This document shows positions 15,807 through 22,111 of a DNA stretch of 33,283 nucleotides, piece by piece. The DNA lies in the IMG/VR virus record IMGVR_UViG_3300023082_000027, positions 1 to 33,283 of that record, one strand, 5' to 3'. The position numbers and the translations under genes were made by a program. Position 1 is the first letter of the stretch. Each line of letters opens with the position of its first letter. The notes beneath the pieces were generated by a model that saw only the letters and a program-made list of their open reading frames with translations, did not search any database and was not told where the DNA came from. The stretch comes from a virus.

Positions 15807-16695
15807 TGATGCCTTTCGAGAGTTGTTGGGCCAGGTCGCCCCAGCCCTTGAGCCCGTGAACGATCTCACGGGTGTCCTTGCCCACCGGGTAGTGACCCTT
15901 GATGTGGGACTTGTACTTGCAGAAAATCGTCTCAATCTCCTGGATGTTGAGGGCGCGCTTCAGACCCGGCAGGGAGCCGACCTTGTGGCGCTTGTTGAAG
16001 GTCTTGATGTAGTAGGCGACGCTCTGGCTGATCTCCTCCGGCACAACGGGGTACGTCCAAGGCTTCGCCTCATACGCGGCGCGCTCGCCAGCGTCCAGGA
16101 TGCCGCCGGAGCCCATCCACTCCAGATAACCGACCGCTGCGCCTTGTGTCGGGTCTTTGTACATGTTCAGCGAGCAGTTGTCGAAGTTGACGCCGTAGCC
16201 CAGCACGCGCTCCGCCATGTCCGCGATCTTGAACGACATCCACGGACCGAAGCCCGGGTGAGACTCCACGTTGCGGGCCACGCTGGCAAACGACAAGTTG
16301 TCGCGCTCCGCTTGATGCGCGCCGGTCATGCCTTCGACGGCCGCAGAGGCTGTCTTGTACTTGACTCTGAGGTAGGCCATGGGGCCGGTCGCGTTCGCAG
16401 CGCGGAAGTGGCGACGCTCTGCGCCCCGGGGCCAAGGCTTCGTCGCCTGCGGAGGCGCCTTGGGGTGGGCCACCTCGTTGACTGCGGCCTGCGTCATCAG
16501 CTCCCAGAACTTCTTGGGGGTAGTGCCGCGCTCCGCGATGAAGGACGCGGTGCCCAGAGAGTAGAAGCACCAGTAAGCCAGGCACAGGCGGTCCAGGGTG
16601 GCCGAATCGAGCGAGGCGGAATTCATGGCGAGGTAGACCGGGTCAAGGTCGCCGCTCTTGAGCAGCTTGTCGCCAAACGTGATGATGGTTTCCAT
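15799..16695 (-). CDS. Amino acid:DNA transferase (alpha-glutamyl/putrescinyl-thymine pyrophosphorylase type)
   Basis: A 298-residue helical protein with GGAG 8 bases before the ATG. Signature segments are LCLAYWCFYSLGTASFIAE (residues 37-55), WPRGAERRHFR (88-98) and HPGFGPWMSFKIADM (146-160), which I recognise as the clade of amino acid:DNA transferases. These enzymes displace the activated phosphate on 5-hydroxymethyl-dU in DNA with the amine of an amino acid. It is the first gene of the modification operon, directly followed by the flavin enzyme. The amino acid used cannot be read from sequence; glycine is favoured by the flavin partner. Confidence 0.82.
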   Translation of the reverse strand: METIITFGDKLLKSGDLDPVYLAMNSASLDSATLDRLCLAYWCFYSLGTASFIAERGTTPKKFWELMTQAAVNEVAHPKAPPQATKPWPRGAERRHFRAANATGPMAYLRVKYKTASAAVEGMTGAHQAERDNLSFASVARNVESHPGFGPWMSFKIADMAERVLGYGVNFDNCSLNMYKDPTQGAAVGYLEWMGSGGILDAGERAAYEAKPWTYPVVPEEISQSVAYYIKTFNKRHKVGSLPGLKRALNIQEIETIFCKYKSHIKGHYPVGKDTREIVHGLKGWGDLAQQLSKGISG

Positions 16696-16707
16696 TTGTC
16701 AGCTCCG

Positions 16708-16736
16708 AAAATGACAACGGGGCGTTACGCGCCCCG
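16708..16736 (-). terminator. Probable rho-independent terminator
   Basis: A 7-bp perfect stem CGGGGCG/CGCCCCG (16718-16724 with 16730-16736) encloses the loop TTACG. Read on the minus strand it is followed by TTGTCATTTT. It lies just after the Lys/Ala-rich gene and before the transferase start, so it probably attenuates entry into the modification operon. The weak T tract makes it an imperfect terminator. Confidence 0.55.
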
Positions 16737-16762
16737 TGGTCTGGTTGGTTGAGGGATGTGGT

Positions 16763-17686
16763 TTAGACCGGAACGAAGATTTCCCAGTACACGCAGTCAG
16801 CCACCTTCACACGGGCCTTGCCGGGGTCGCGGCCCAGCGACACCATCTTGTCAGCGATCTGCTGGCGGGTGAAGGTCTTCATCTTCACGGCTTCTTCGAC
16901 ATAGGCGGCAGTCTCGCCACGGCGTGCGGCGGTCGCGTCGGCCACCTTCAGCTTTTCGTCGTTGGCAGCGCGGACCGGGGGAGCCTTGGCGCTGGTGGCT
17001 GCGTTCTTGGCCGGCGGCTTCGCGCCCGACACCACGGTGGCGATGCCGTTCTTGGCAGGCGTCTTGGCAGCTGCGTTCTTGGCCGGAGCCGTCTTGGCAG
17101 CGGGGGTCTTCGCGGCCGGGGTCTTCGCAGCGGGCTTGTTCGGCGCGGCCACGGGCGTCTTGCTGATGGTGCCCTTGCCGGCAGGTGCGCCGGATGCTGC
17201 GGCGGTCTTCTTTGCGGGAGCGGTTTTTGCGGTAGCCATTTCGATGTCCTTGGTAGGTTGAGGAAGTTTGGGAGTGAGATTGTATACCGTCAAAGGGTCT
17301 TTGACGATAGCCTTCAGGTGATCCCGCACCTTGGGGTCGATTTCCCGATACTTGCCGGCTTCGAGGTAGACCTCAGCAGCGCGGCGAACGGGGTATTCTG
17401 AGAATTCTTCCCAGTCCGCGCGGAACTCGCGCAGGTGGGCTTTCTCCAGGGCCATCGAGGCCATGGGGATGAAGTAGGCGTGCGTGTCGTCGGTCTTGAC
17501 ACGGATGCACGAATAGGACTGGCCGATGCGGCGGCAGACGGCGGCTGGCAGCGTCTCCAGCTCCTTCGCGTCCCGGGCCTCCTTGGCCAGTCGGGCGTTG
17601 CGGGCGTCCACGGACTCCGTGAGCTTGATCTTGGTGACGGCGGGGGCGACCTTCTTGGCCGCGACCTTCTTGGCCGGCGCCTTCAC
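16763..17686 (-). CDS. Conserved N-terminal domain fused to Lys/Ala/Pro-rich histone H1-like tail
   Basis: A 307-residue protein with a GTG start that overlaps the previous stop (GTGA). Residues 1-25 are Lys/Ala-rich. Residues 26-140 form a charged domain with VCRRIGQSYSCIRVKTDDTH and EFRADWEEFSEYPVRRAAE. Residues 155-240 are low complexity, with repeats of the kind PAAKT and PAKN, resembling AlgP or histone H1 tails. The last 60 residues contain MKTFTRQQIADKMVSLGRD. An internal ATG at 17239 sits behind AAGGA and could start a separate 158-residue product covering the tail. A nucleic-acid-binding role is inferred from the charge. Confidence 0.6.
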   Translation of the reverse strand: MKAPAKKVAAKKVAPAVTKIKLTESVDARNARLAKEARDAKELETLPAAVCRRIGQSYSCIRVKTDDTHAYFIPMASMALEKAHLREFRADWEEFSEYPVRRAAEVYLEAGKYREIDPKVRDHLKAIVKDPLTVYNLTPKLPQPTKDIEMATAKTAPAKKTAAASGAPAGKGTISKTPVAAPNKPAAKTPAAKTPAAKTAPAKNAAAKTPAKNGIATVVSGAKPPAKNAATSAKAPPVRAANDEKLKVADATAARRGETAAYVEEAVKMKTFTRQQIADKMVSLGRDPGKARVKVADCVYWEIFVPV

Positions 17687-17874
17687 TTCGACACCTCAGC
17701 GCGGGTGAGGATGTGGGTGACCGCCGTGAGCGGGGTTTCGTGGAACTTCAGGCCGCTGACCTGACCGGCGCACTTGGCGCGGATTGCCTCCATGACCTTG
17801 GCCATGAGGGCGTCTTGCGGGGCGGCGAAGGAGACCAGCGCTTTGTCGCGGGTCTTGACTGTCAGGTAAATCAT
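17683..17874 (-). CDS. Small unknown protein
   Basis: A 63-residue protein, MIYLTVKTRDKALVSF at the start, then a helix (DALMAKVMEAIRAKCAG) and a beta-rich end. It overlaps the following GTG by four bases and is the first gene after the 280-base intergenic element and a putative promoter. No family is recognised. Its small size and leading position are typical of phage early proteins. Confidence 0.6.
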   Translation of the reverse strand: MIYLTVKTRDKALVSFAAPQDALMAKVMEAIRAKCAGQVSGLKFHETPLTAVTHILTRAEVSK

Positions 17875-17919
17875 TTGGTCGGCTCCAGGTGAGGTGCGCC
17901 AGTTACGAAGCGCGGTGGA

Positions 17920-17925
17920 AGTATA
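17920..17925 (-). promoter_or_regulatory. Possible -10 box (TATACT) of a minus-strand promoter
   Basis: TATACT on the minus strand lies about 45 bases before the start of the 63-residue protein gene. The surrounding CAGAA, CG and CACCGC blocks resemble those around a second TATACT at 28039-28044. No good -35 hexamer is seen at the ideal distance (GTGAGA is 19 bases upstream), so the call is tentative. Confidence 0.3.
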
Positions 17926-18040
17926 CGGCGAATCTCGATTCTGTTCTCACACTCTCAGTAAGTCTAGCCATACCCAACCGCGGTGGAGGGGCTTGTTGAG
18001 AGCGACCCTGCCGGAGCGCCAGCCGGTACAGGTGGCCTTT

Positions 18041-18137
18041 GTAGGCGCAATTATTATTGAGAGGTCCATACCTTGGCCTGGGCAGCGCGTCAAATTGGCC
18101 TACGCACGTTCTAGCCAGCAGATAAGGAGCCTCTCAA
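18041..18137. repeat. Copy 1 of paralogous intergenic element with interleaved inverted repeats
   Basis: Conserved blocks TAGGCGCAA (18042), TTGAGAGGTCCA (18057) and AAATTGGC (18092) recur in copy 2 (31279, 31294, 31329) with identical 15- and 35-base spacing. Here GTAGGCGCAATT (18041-18052) can pair, with one bulge, with AATTGGCCTAC (18093-18103). TTGAGAGG (18057-18064) pairs with CCTCTCAA (18130-18137). The order arm1, arm2, arm1', arm2' is that of a pseudoknot. It may act as DNA sites or as structured RNA; strand unknown. Confidence 0.55.
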
Positions 18138-18147
18138 ATAGCGCCTT
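18124..18147 (-). terminator. Imperfect hairpin after the helicase gene
   Basis: AAGGAGC and GCGCCTT flank a 10-base loop, pairing at six of seven positions, just beyond the helicase stop on the minus strand. Sequence and location correspond to the stronger terminator after the dCTP deaminase gene. No T tract is present, so termination would be weak. It overlaps one arm of the element described above. Confidence 0.35.
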
Positions 18148-18154
18148 TTGGTTA

Positions 18155-19654
18155 TTAGTCGTCCACGCGCTTCTTCGTCTTGAGGGCGTCCAGCAACATC
18201 TTCTGGGTCTTGTGTTTGCGCCGCAGGGCGTAGTACACCGACTCCTCCACGCTGTCCCGGGCCATCATGTGGTACACGTGGATGTGGCTCGCGTCGTTGC
18301 CCTGCCGGCGCAGTCGCCGGTTGAGCTGGTCGTAGTCCTCATAGTTCCACGTGAGCGTGAACCAGCAGACGTGCTTGGCGTGCGACTCCTGGAGGTTCAG
18401 GCCCAGGCTGATCGAGGCCGGGTGGCCGAACAGCAGCGGTATCTCGCCCCGATTCCAGGCCGCTTCGATCACGGTGCCCTTCTTGGTGGACACCCCGCCA
18501 CCGATGTAGGGCGTGTCGGGGAACCTGGCCAGCAGCTTCTCCAGGTCATGGTGGAAGTCGTAGGCCACCAGCAGCTGCTGCCCTTGGAGCTCAGCCACGA
18601 GGTCTTCTAGCAGGTCCAGCTTCACATCGTGGATGTTGACCCACTCCTTGTTGGCCTTGCCGACCTTCTGAAGCCCCGTGAGCGGGTCCAGGTCGCTGAG
18701 GTAGATCGCGCCGGAGGCCATCTGACGGCACTTGGAGGACGCGGACGCTGCGTTGGCTGCGGTGACCAGGTCGGCCTCCACCATCGTCAGGAATTGAACC
18801 TCCATTTCCTCGTACTGGGCGCGGGCCTTCTCCGGCAGATCGAACTTGATCACGTGGTCCAGCTGCTTGGGCAGCTTCAAGTAGTCCTCCGCCTCCATGC
18901 GCAGGGCGAGCGGCCGCAGTCGGGCGTAGATGTCCTGGTCAGCGCCCTCCTTTAGCCTCCAGTTGTAGCCCATGTCGTCGGTCGGCAGGAAGTACTGGTG
19001 CCGGTAGTGCGTCACGAATGGGCCCAGCGTCCGGCCTTCGTCCAGCACGAAGCACTGACCAAAGAGGTCCAGCAGGCCGTTCGCGGCCGGGGAGCCGGTG
19101 AGCCCCCACTTGATCAGGAACTTCTTCAGCCACGGCTTGATCAGCGTGTAGCGAAGGCTGTTGCTGTTCTTCATCTTGGACAGCTCATCCCATATGAGGG
19201 CGTTGACGTGCTTCATCAGCGCCTTGCCGTCCTCCGTCATCCGGTAGCTCCACGCCTTGCCGACCCGGACGCGGGTGAAGAGCTTCGCCAGCCCTTCGTA
19301 GTTGACCACGTAGAAGTCGTGCTGCTCGCGGCACAGTTTGCTGAAGTCCTTGCCGTGGAGCACAACCAGGTCCAGCTCCTTGAAGTCCTCCCACTTGTCC
19401 AGCTCCTTTGGCCAGGTGGTCGTCGCCGGCCGGAGCGGCGCCACGATGAGCGCGCCCAGCATCACGCCCTCCTTGAGCAGCACCTTACTTGCGGCGACGC
19501 TGATGGAGGTCTTGCCTAGCCCTGGATCCAGAAACAACGCTGCTGAAAAGTGATCGAGCAAGAACTTGACGGCTCTTTTTTGGTACTGGTGCGGCGTCCA
19601 GCGCGGCTTTGACGGCGGCAAGCGCTTCTTCACGGTTGTCATGGACTTGGACAT
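18155..19654 (-). CDS. SNF2-type DNA helicase/ATPase
   Basis: A 499-residue superfamily 2 enzyme. The Q-motif-like start TPHQYQKRAVKFLLD is followed by Walker A (DPGLGKTS, residues 43-50), IWDELSK as the DExx motif (D156-E157), WGLTGSPAANGLLDLFGQ as motif III, and a C-terminal half with SLGLNLQ and DQLNRRLRRQGN as motifs V and VI. Such phage helicases remodel DNA or protein-DNA complexes during replication or recombination. The gene overlaps the VRR-NUC gene by 170 bases out of frame, or by 158 if Met5 is the start. The helicase motifs begin too early for a much later start. Confidence 0.85.
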   Translation of the reverse strand: MSKSMTTVKKRLPPSKPRWTPHQYQKRAVKFLLDHFSAALFLDPGLGKTSISVAASKVLLKEGVMLGALIVAPLRPATTTWPKELDKWEDFKELDLVVLHGKDFSKLCREQHDFYVVNYEGLAKLFTRVRVGKAWSYRMTEDGKALMKHVNALIWDELSKMKNSNSLRYTLIKPWLKKFLIKWGLTGSPAANGLLDLFGQCFVLDEGRTLGPFVTHYRHQYFLPTDDMGYNWRLKEGADQDIYARLRPLALRMEAEDYLKLPKQLDHVIKFDLPEKARAQYEEMEVQFLTMVEADLVTAANAASASSKCRQMASGAIYLSDLDPLTGLQKVGKANKEWVNIHDVKLDLLEDLVAELQGQQLLVAYDFHHDLEKLLARFPDTPYIGGGVSTKKGTVIEAAWNRGEIPLLFGHPASISLGLNLQESHAKHVCWFTLTWNYEDYDQLNRRLRRQGNDASHIHVYHMMARDSVEESVYYALRRKHKTQKMLLDALKTKKRVDD

Positions 19655-19868
19655 CGTATCCTCTGTGTAGCAGTTGGGCGTGCCGGAGCACTTGGTGTGG
19701 GTCGGGCTTCTCGCCCGGGGCTTTGAATTCTATGAGCAGTGGCGTGACTGGAATCCAGAATATCTGGTCAGGGTCGCCGCCCTGCCCCAGCTTGCTGGAC
19801 TCCACGCCGTACAGCTTGAGTGCGCGCTCACACACCCAGCGTTCAATGGGGGCTTCTAAGCCGGGCAT
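19485..19868 (-). CDS. VRR-NUC domain nuclease
   Basis: A 127-residue protein. The ATG at 19868 overlaps the acetyltransferase end by 13 bases. The VRR-NUC core is seen as GGDPDQIFWIP (D32, D34), LLIEFKAPG (E47-x-K49), HQVLRHAQLLHRGYDVQV (Q59) and EEALAAVKAAL. The family is a PD-(D/E)XK nuclease found in phages and in FAN1. Residues beyond about 95 (KKSRQVLARSLF to the end) lie inside the helicase gene in another frame and look unconserved. It is commonly paired with a SNF2 helicase in phages, so a joint replication-repair role is likely. Confidence 0.78.
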   Translation of the reverse strand: MPGLEAPIERWVCERALKLYGVESSKLGQGGDPDQIFWIPVTPLLIEFKAPGEKPDPHQVLRHAQLLHRGYDVQVHDNREEALAAVKAALDAAPVPKKSRQVLARSLFSSVVSGSRARQDLHQRRRK

Positions 19869-20242
19869 CTGAGCACCATTTCGTGTTGGTAGTTCGTGCG
19901 GGCGTAGGGGACCGGCCTGAAGCCGTGACGCCTGTACAGCGCCTCCAGCTCCTGGATGGTCGGCCGGCGCACGGAATGATGGCCAGAGCGCTTCGGGCCG
20001 TAGGGGCTTGCATACAGCCACAGGTCGGCCCCTTCGCCTGCCGCGTAGGCCACGGCGGTTTCGATCAGGGTGTGGCTCCAGCCGAGCCCTCTGCGTAGCG
20101 GGTGGACGTACAGCTCAGTCAGGAACAGGAGCGGCACGCCCTTCCGCTGAACCGACCGGAGCACGGCGGGGTCGGTGACGGGGCGCACGGTGACTTCGCC
20201 AATGAAGCCCCCGGCGCCTACGGTCCAGCGGACTGGGTTCAC
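19856..20242 (-). CDS. GNAT-family N-acetyltransferase
   Basis: A 128-residue protein with a GTG start that overlaps the exonuclease stop (GTGA). The acetyl-CoA pocket motif is in FLTELYVHPLRRGLGWSHTL (R51-G-L-G54 region). GADLWLYASPYG and ELEALYRRHGFRPV are the usual later strand and helix. The substrate is unknown. In the PaMx11-type pathway an acetyltransferase caps the aminomethyl group on thymine, so this gene is a candidate for the same step even though it is about 3 kb from the modification operon. Acetylation of a protein or small molecule is an equal possibility. Confidence 0.75.
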   Translation of the reverse strand: MNPVRWTVGAGGFIGEVTVRPVTDPAVLRSVQRKGVPLLFLTELYVHPLRRGLGWSHTLIETAVAYAAGEGADLWLYASPYGPKRSGHHSVRRPTIQELEALYRRHGFRPVPYARTNYQHEMVLRCPA

Positions 20243-20784
20243 AGCTTCAGCGTCGGGTGGAGGCGCAGCAGCTCGATGGCGTGCGTGGCTTGGCTGATCG
20301 CGTCATCCAAGGCGTTGTGGTGGACGCCGATGCGCACCAGCTTCGGTCCTGGGGCGATGTTCTTCAGCGTCCGGTAGCAGCGCCCGCTCCAGTTGCCCCA
20401 GCCCTGCTTGCGGCCCAGCGCGGAGTAGGCCACCGCCATGATCGGGTTGTCGAAGTCGGCCCCGTTGCCCCAGACCTTCACGCTGGTGTTCTGCTTGATG
20501 AAGGCGTCGAAAGCATCCAGCGCGGCATCCAGGGTGGGCGCCTTCTTCGCTGCTGCGGCCTTGAGCACCTTCTGCGCGGCCGGACCCTGGCGCTTCCACC
20601 AGTCGATGGTCTCCGGGTCTTCCCACAGGCCGGCCTCCTCGCAGCTCTTGCGGCTGATCGGCGTGTAGAAGGCGTTGGCGGTGTCCACGCCCTCCTCCGT
20701 GTCGAAGTAAACGGCGCCAATCGAGAGGATCGCGCACCCCGGGACGGTGCCCAGGGTTTCCAAGTCAACCATGATGTTCTTCAT
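20239..20784 (-). CDS. DnaQ-like 3'-5' exonuclease (exonuclease VIII-type)
   Basis: A 181-residue enzyme. The ATG at 20784 is chosen because MKNIMVDLETLG begins the fold directly; the frame is open for 20 more codons. Exonuclease motifs are D7-x-E9 (VDLETLG), D112 (GNGADFDNPIM) and H156-x-A-x2-D161 (HNALDDAISQ). The segment RISRKSCEE-like and WEDPETIDWWKRQ is the part that distinguishes the RecE-C/exonuclease VIII-like 3'-5' group. It probably degrades DNA ends in replication or recombination. It stands between the RecB/Cas4-like nuclease and the acetyltransferase. Confidence 0.8.
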   Translation of the reverse strand: MKNIMVDLETLGTVPGCAILSIGAVYFDTEEGVDTANAFYTPISRKSCEEAGLWEDPETIDWWKRQGPAAQKVLKAAAAKKAPTLDAALDAFDAFIKQNTSVKVWGNGADFDNPIMAVAYSALGRKQGWGNWSGRCYRTLKNIAPGPKLVRIGVHHNALDDAISQATHAIELLRLHPTLKL

Positions 20785-20847
20785 TTGTATCTTTCGTGTC
20801 GTGTTGCGAAGGTGTGAGCGGTCGAAGCCCTGAGCGACGACCATGGT

Positions 20848-21837
20848 TCAGTACGCGCAGAGGCCGGGACCGCCCGCCTCAGCCTTCTTCGTCTGGCCAT
20901 ACCAGCAGAAGCCGCAGGTGCCGTTGGGCCGTGGCGGGAAGTTGGTGTCAGACATCATCGGCTTGACGCGCTTCGACCACTCCCCCTTCAGGCGCTTCAA
21001 GTCGGCCTTCGTGAACACCAGCTCCTCACCTCGTGGCGGGTACTGGTCGCCGCTGTCCAGGTACAGCAGGCGCGGCTTGATCTTCGGGTTCTCAGCGCCG
21101 GTCATCAGGAGTGCGGCCAAGGCGTACAGCTCCAGCTGCTCCATGTACTCCGCGTTCTTGTAGGCCGACATCTTGCCGGTCTTGTAGTCCGTGACGTACA
21201 GCACCTCACCTTCTTCGTAGTGGGCGCTGTCCAGCTTGATGCGCACCCAGCACTCAGCCCAGTTGTTCCACTCCGTCTCGTTCCACTCGATGTCGAAGGC
21301 CCAGTTGTCCTCCACGATCATTGGCAGCTTCTTCTCCTTGTACATCTTGCGCATCTTGTTGAACTCATCCTTGAACGTGGCCAAGGACGGCGGGAGCTTC
21401 GCCAGCGTGCCCTTCACGTAGGCTTCAGCCTCGTTGTGGACCGCAATCCCCCGTTCCAGGTGGACGCTCCCCGGCTCCTTCACCTTCTCGATGTGCTTCA
21501 GGCGGCACTTCAGTGGGCACGTCTTGTAGTCGCTGTACCGGCTGAACGACCAGCTGGTCATCGGCTTGACGCGCGGCCGGGGCGGGATTACCACCTTGGG
21601 CTTCGGCTCCACTGCCGGCCCCTTCGGGCGACCGAAGGCTGCGATGGCCATCGCTGGCTTGACCGGTGTACGTTTGACCGGCGCGCCAGCCGGTGCCCCA
21701 GCCTTCTTTGGGGATGGTGTAGCCGGGCGGGCGACCCGGGGCTTGGTCACCCCAGCTCCCAAACCTGTGGGCTTGGTTTTCATACCGAAGTCCGGGACGA
21801 AGGGCTGTGCGGGCTTTTTCTTTGGAGCGGTTGCCAT
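20848..21837 (-). CDS. RecB/Cas4-like PD-(D/E)XK nuclease with Lys/Pro-rich leader
   Basis: A 329-residue protein. Residues 1-92 are a Lys/Pro/Ala-rich linker. The nuclease core follows: SFSRYSDYKTCPLKC, GIAVHNEAEAY (H134), D203, VTDYKTG (D217-x-K219) and QLELYA (Q234). Cys107 plus Cys308, Cys311 and Cys327 at the C-terminus give the spacing seen in iron-sulfur nucleases of the Cas4/AddB type. Such enzymes process DNA ends with a helicase. The ATG at 21837 is preferred by the linker composition; Met93 is an alternative that would remove the linker. Its 5' end overlaps the next gene out of frame by 413 bases. Confidence 0.8.
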   Translation of the reverse strand: MATAPKKKPAQPFVPDFGMKTKPTGLGAGVTKPRVARPATPSPKKAGAPAGAPVKRTPVKPAMAIAAFGRPKGPAVEPKPKVVIPPRPRVKPMTSWSFSRYSDYKTCPLKCRLKHIEKVKEPGSVHLERGIAVHNEAEAYVKGTLAKLPPSLATFKDEFNKMRKMYKEKKLPMIVEDNWAFDIEWNETEWNNWAECWVRIKLDSAHYEEGEVLYVTDYKTGKMSAYKNAEYMEQLELYALAALLMTGAENPKIKPRLLYLDSGDQYPPRGEELVFTKADLKRLKGEWSKRVKPMMSDTNFPPRPNGTCGFCWYGQTKKAEAGGPGLCAY

Positions 21838-22111
21838 CTGACTTTTCCTTGAGGTGGTAGTGGAACGTGTAGCGCGGGATGCGGGTGATGGGGATGAGCT
21901 TCTTGCGACAGAACTCCTCCACCACCCACGACGCATACGGGATGTTGGCGAAGTCGAAGTCACCGGTGGTGAGGAACAGGTCGATGATCTCGCGGGCAAG
22001 CGCGCGGCGCATGGGCTCCGCGTCCTTGCGGGGCAGCGTGTCGCTGGTCACCGTGACTCGGCCATCGCCGTAGAACTTGGTGTCAATGAATCGCTGATCG
22101 TACTTAGTCAT
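21425..22111 (-). CDS. Conserved small protein with overprinted C-terminal extension
   Basis: The ATG lies 8 bases inside the end of the polymerase gene. Residues 1-93 look like a real protein (FIDTKFYGDGRVTVTSDTL, RALAREIIDLFLTTGDFDF, then VVEEFCRKKLIPI). From about residue 92 onward the frame runs inside the nuclease gene and becomes Gly/Pro/Arg/Gln-rich without pattern, reaching a stop only at residue 228. So the functional part may be about 95 residues with a neutral tail, unless a frameshift joins it to the nuclease. Family not recognised. Confidence 0.5.
   Translation of the reverse strand: MTKYDQRFIDTKFYGDGRVTVTSDTLPRKDAEPMRRALAREIIDLFLTTGDFDFANIPYASWVVEEFCRKKLIPITRIPRYTFHYHLKEKSDGNRSKEKARTALRPGLRYENQAHRFGSWGDQAPGRPPGYTIPKEGWGTGWRAGQTYTGQASDGHRSLRSPEGAGSGAEAQGGNPAPAARQADDQLVVQPVQRLQDVPTEVPPEAHREGEGAGERPPGTGDCGPQRG

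Larger units (their letters stand above)
17875..18154. other. Intergenic region with promoter-like and repeated elements
   Basis: No supported gene lies here. On the minus strand, going away from the helicase stop, it holds a terminator-like hairpin, then the paralogous structured element, then an extra TTGTTGAGAG at 17994-18003 and a TATACT box. An open plus-strand frame crossing into the helicase gene is a shadow of that gene. Confidence 0.6.

Noticed and set aside
18041-18147. tRNA or CRISPR in the spacers
   Set aside because: No cloverleaf or T-loop sequence and no regularly spaced repeats; the repeats are paired inverted arms instead.
17894-18610. Plus-strand open frame in the 280-base spacer
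   Set aside because: It runs into the antisense of the helicase and has no ribosome site or motif.
20848-21837. CRISPR-associated Cas4 function
   Set aside because: No Cas1/Cas2 or repeat array is present; the general nuclease fold is enough to explain the sequence.
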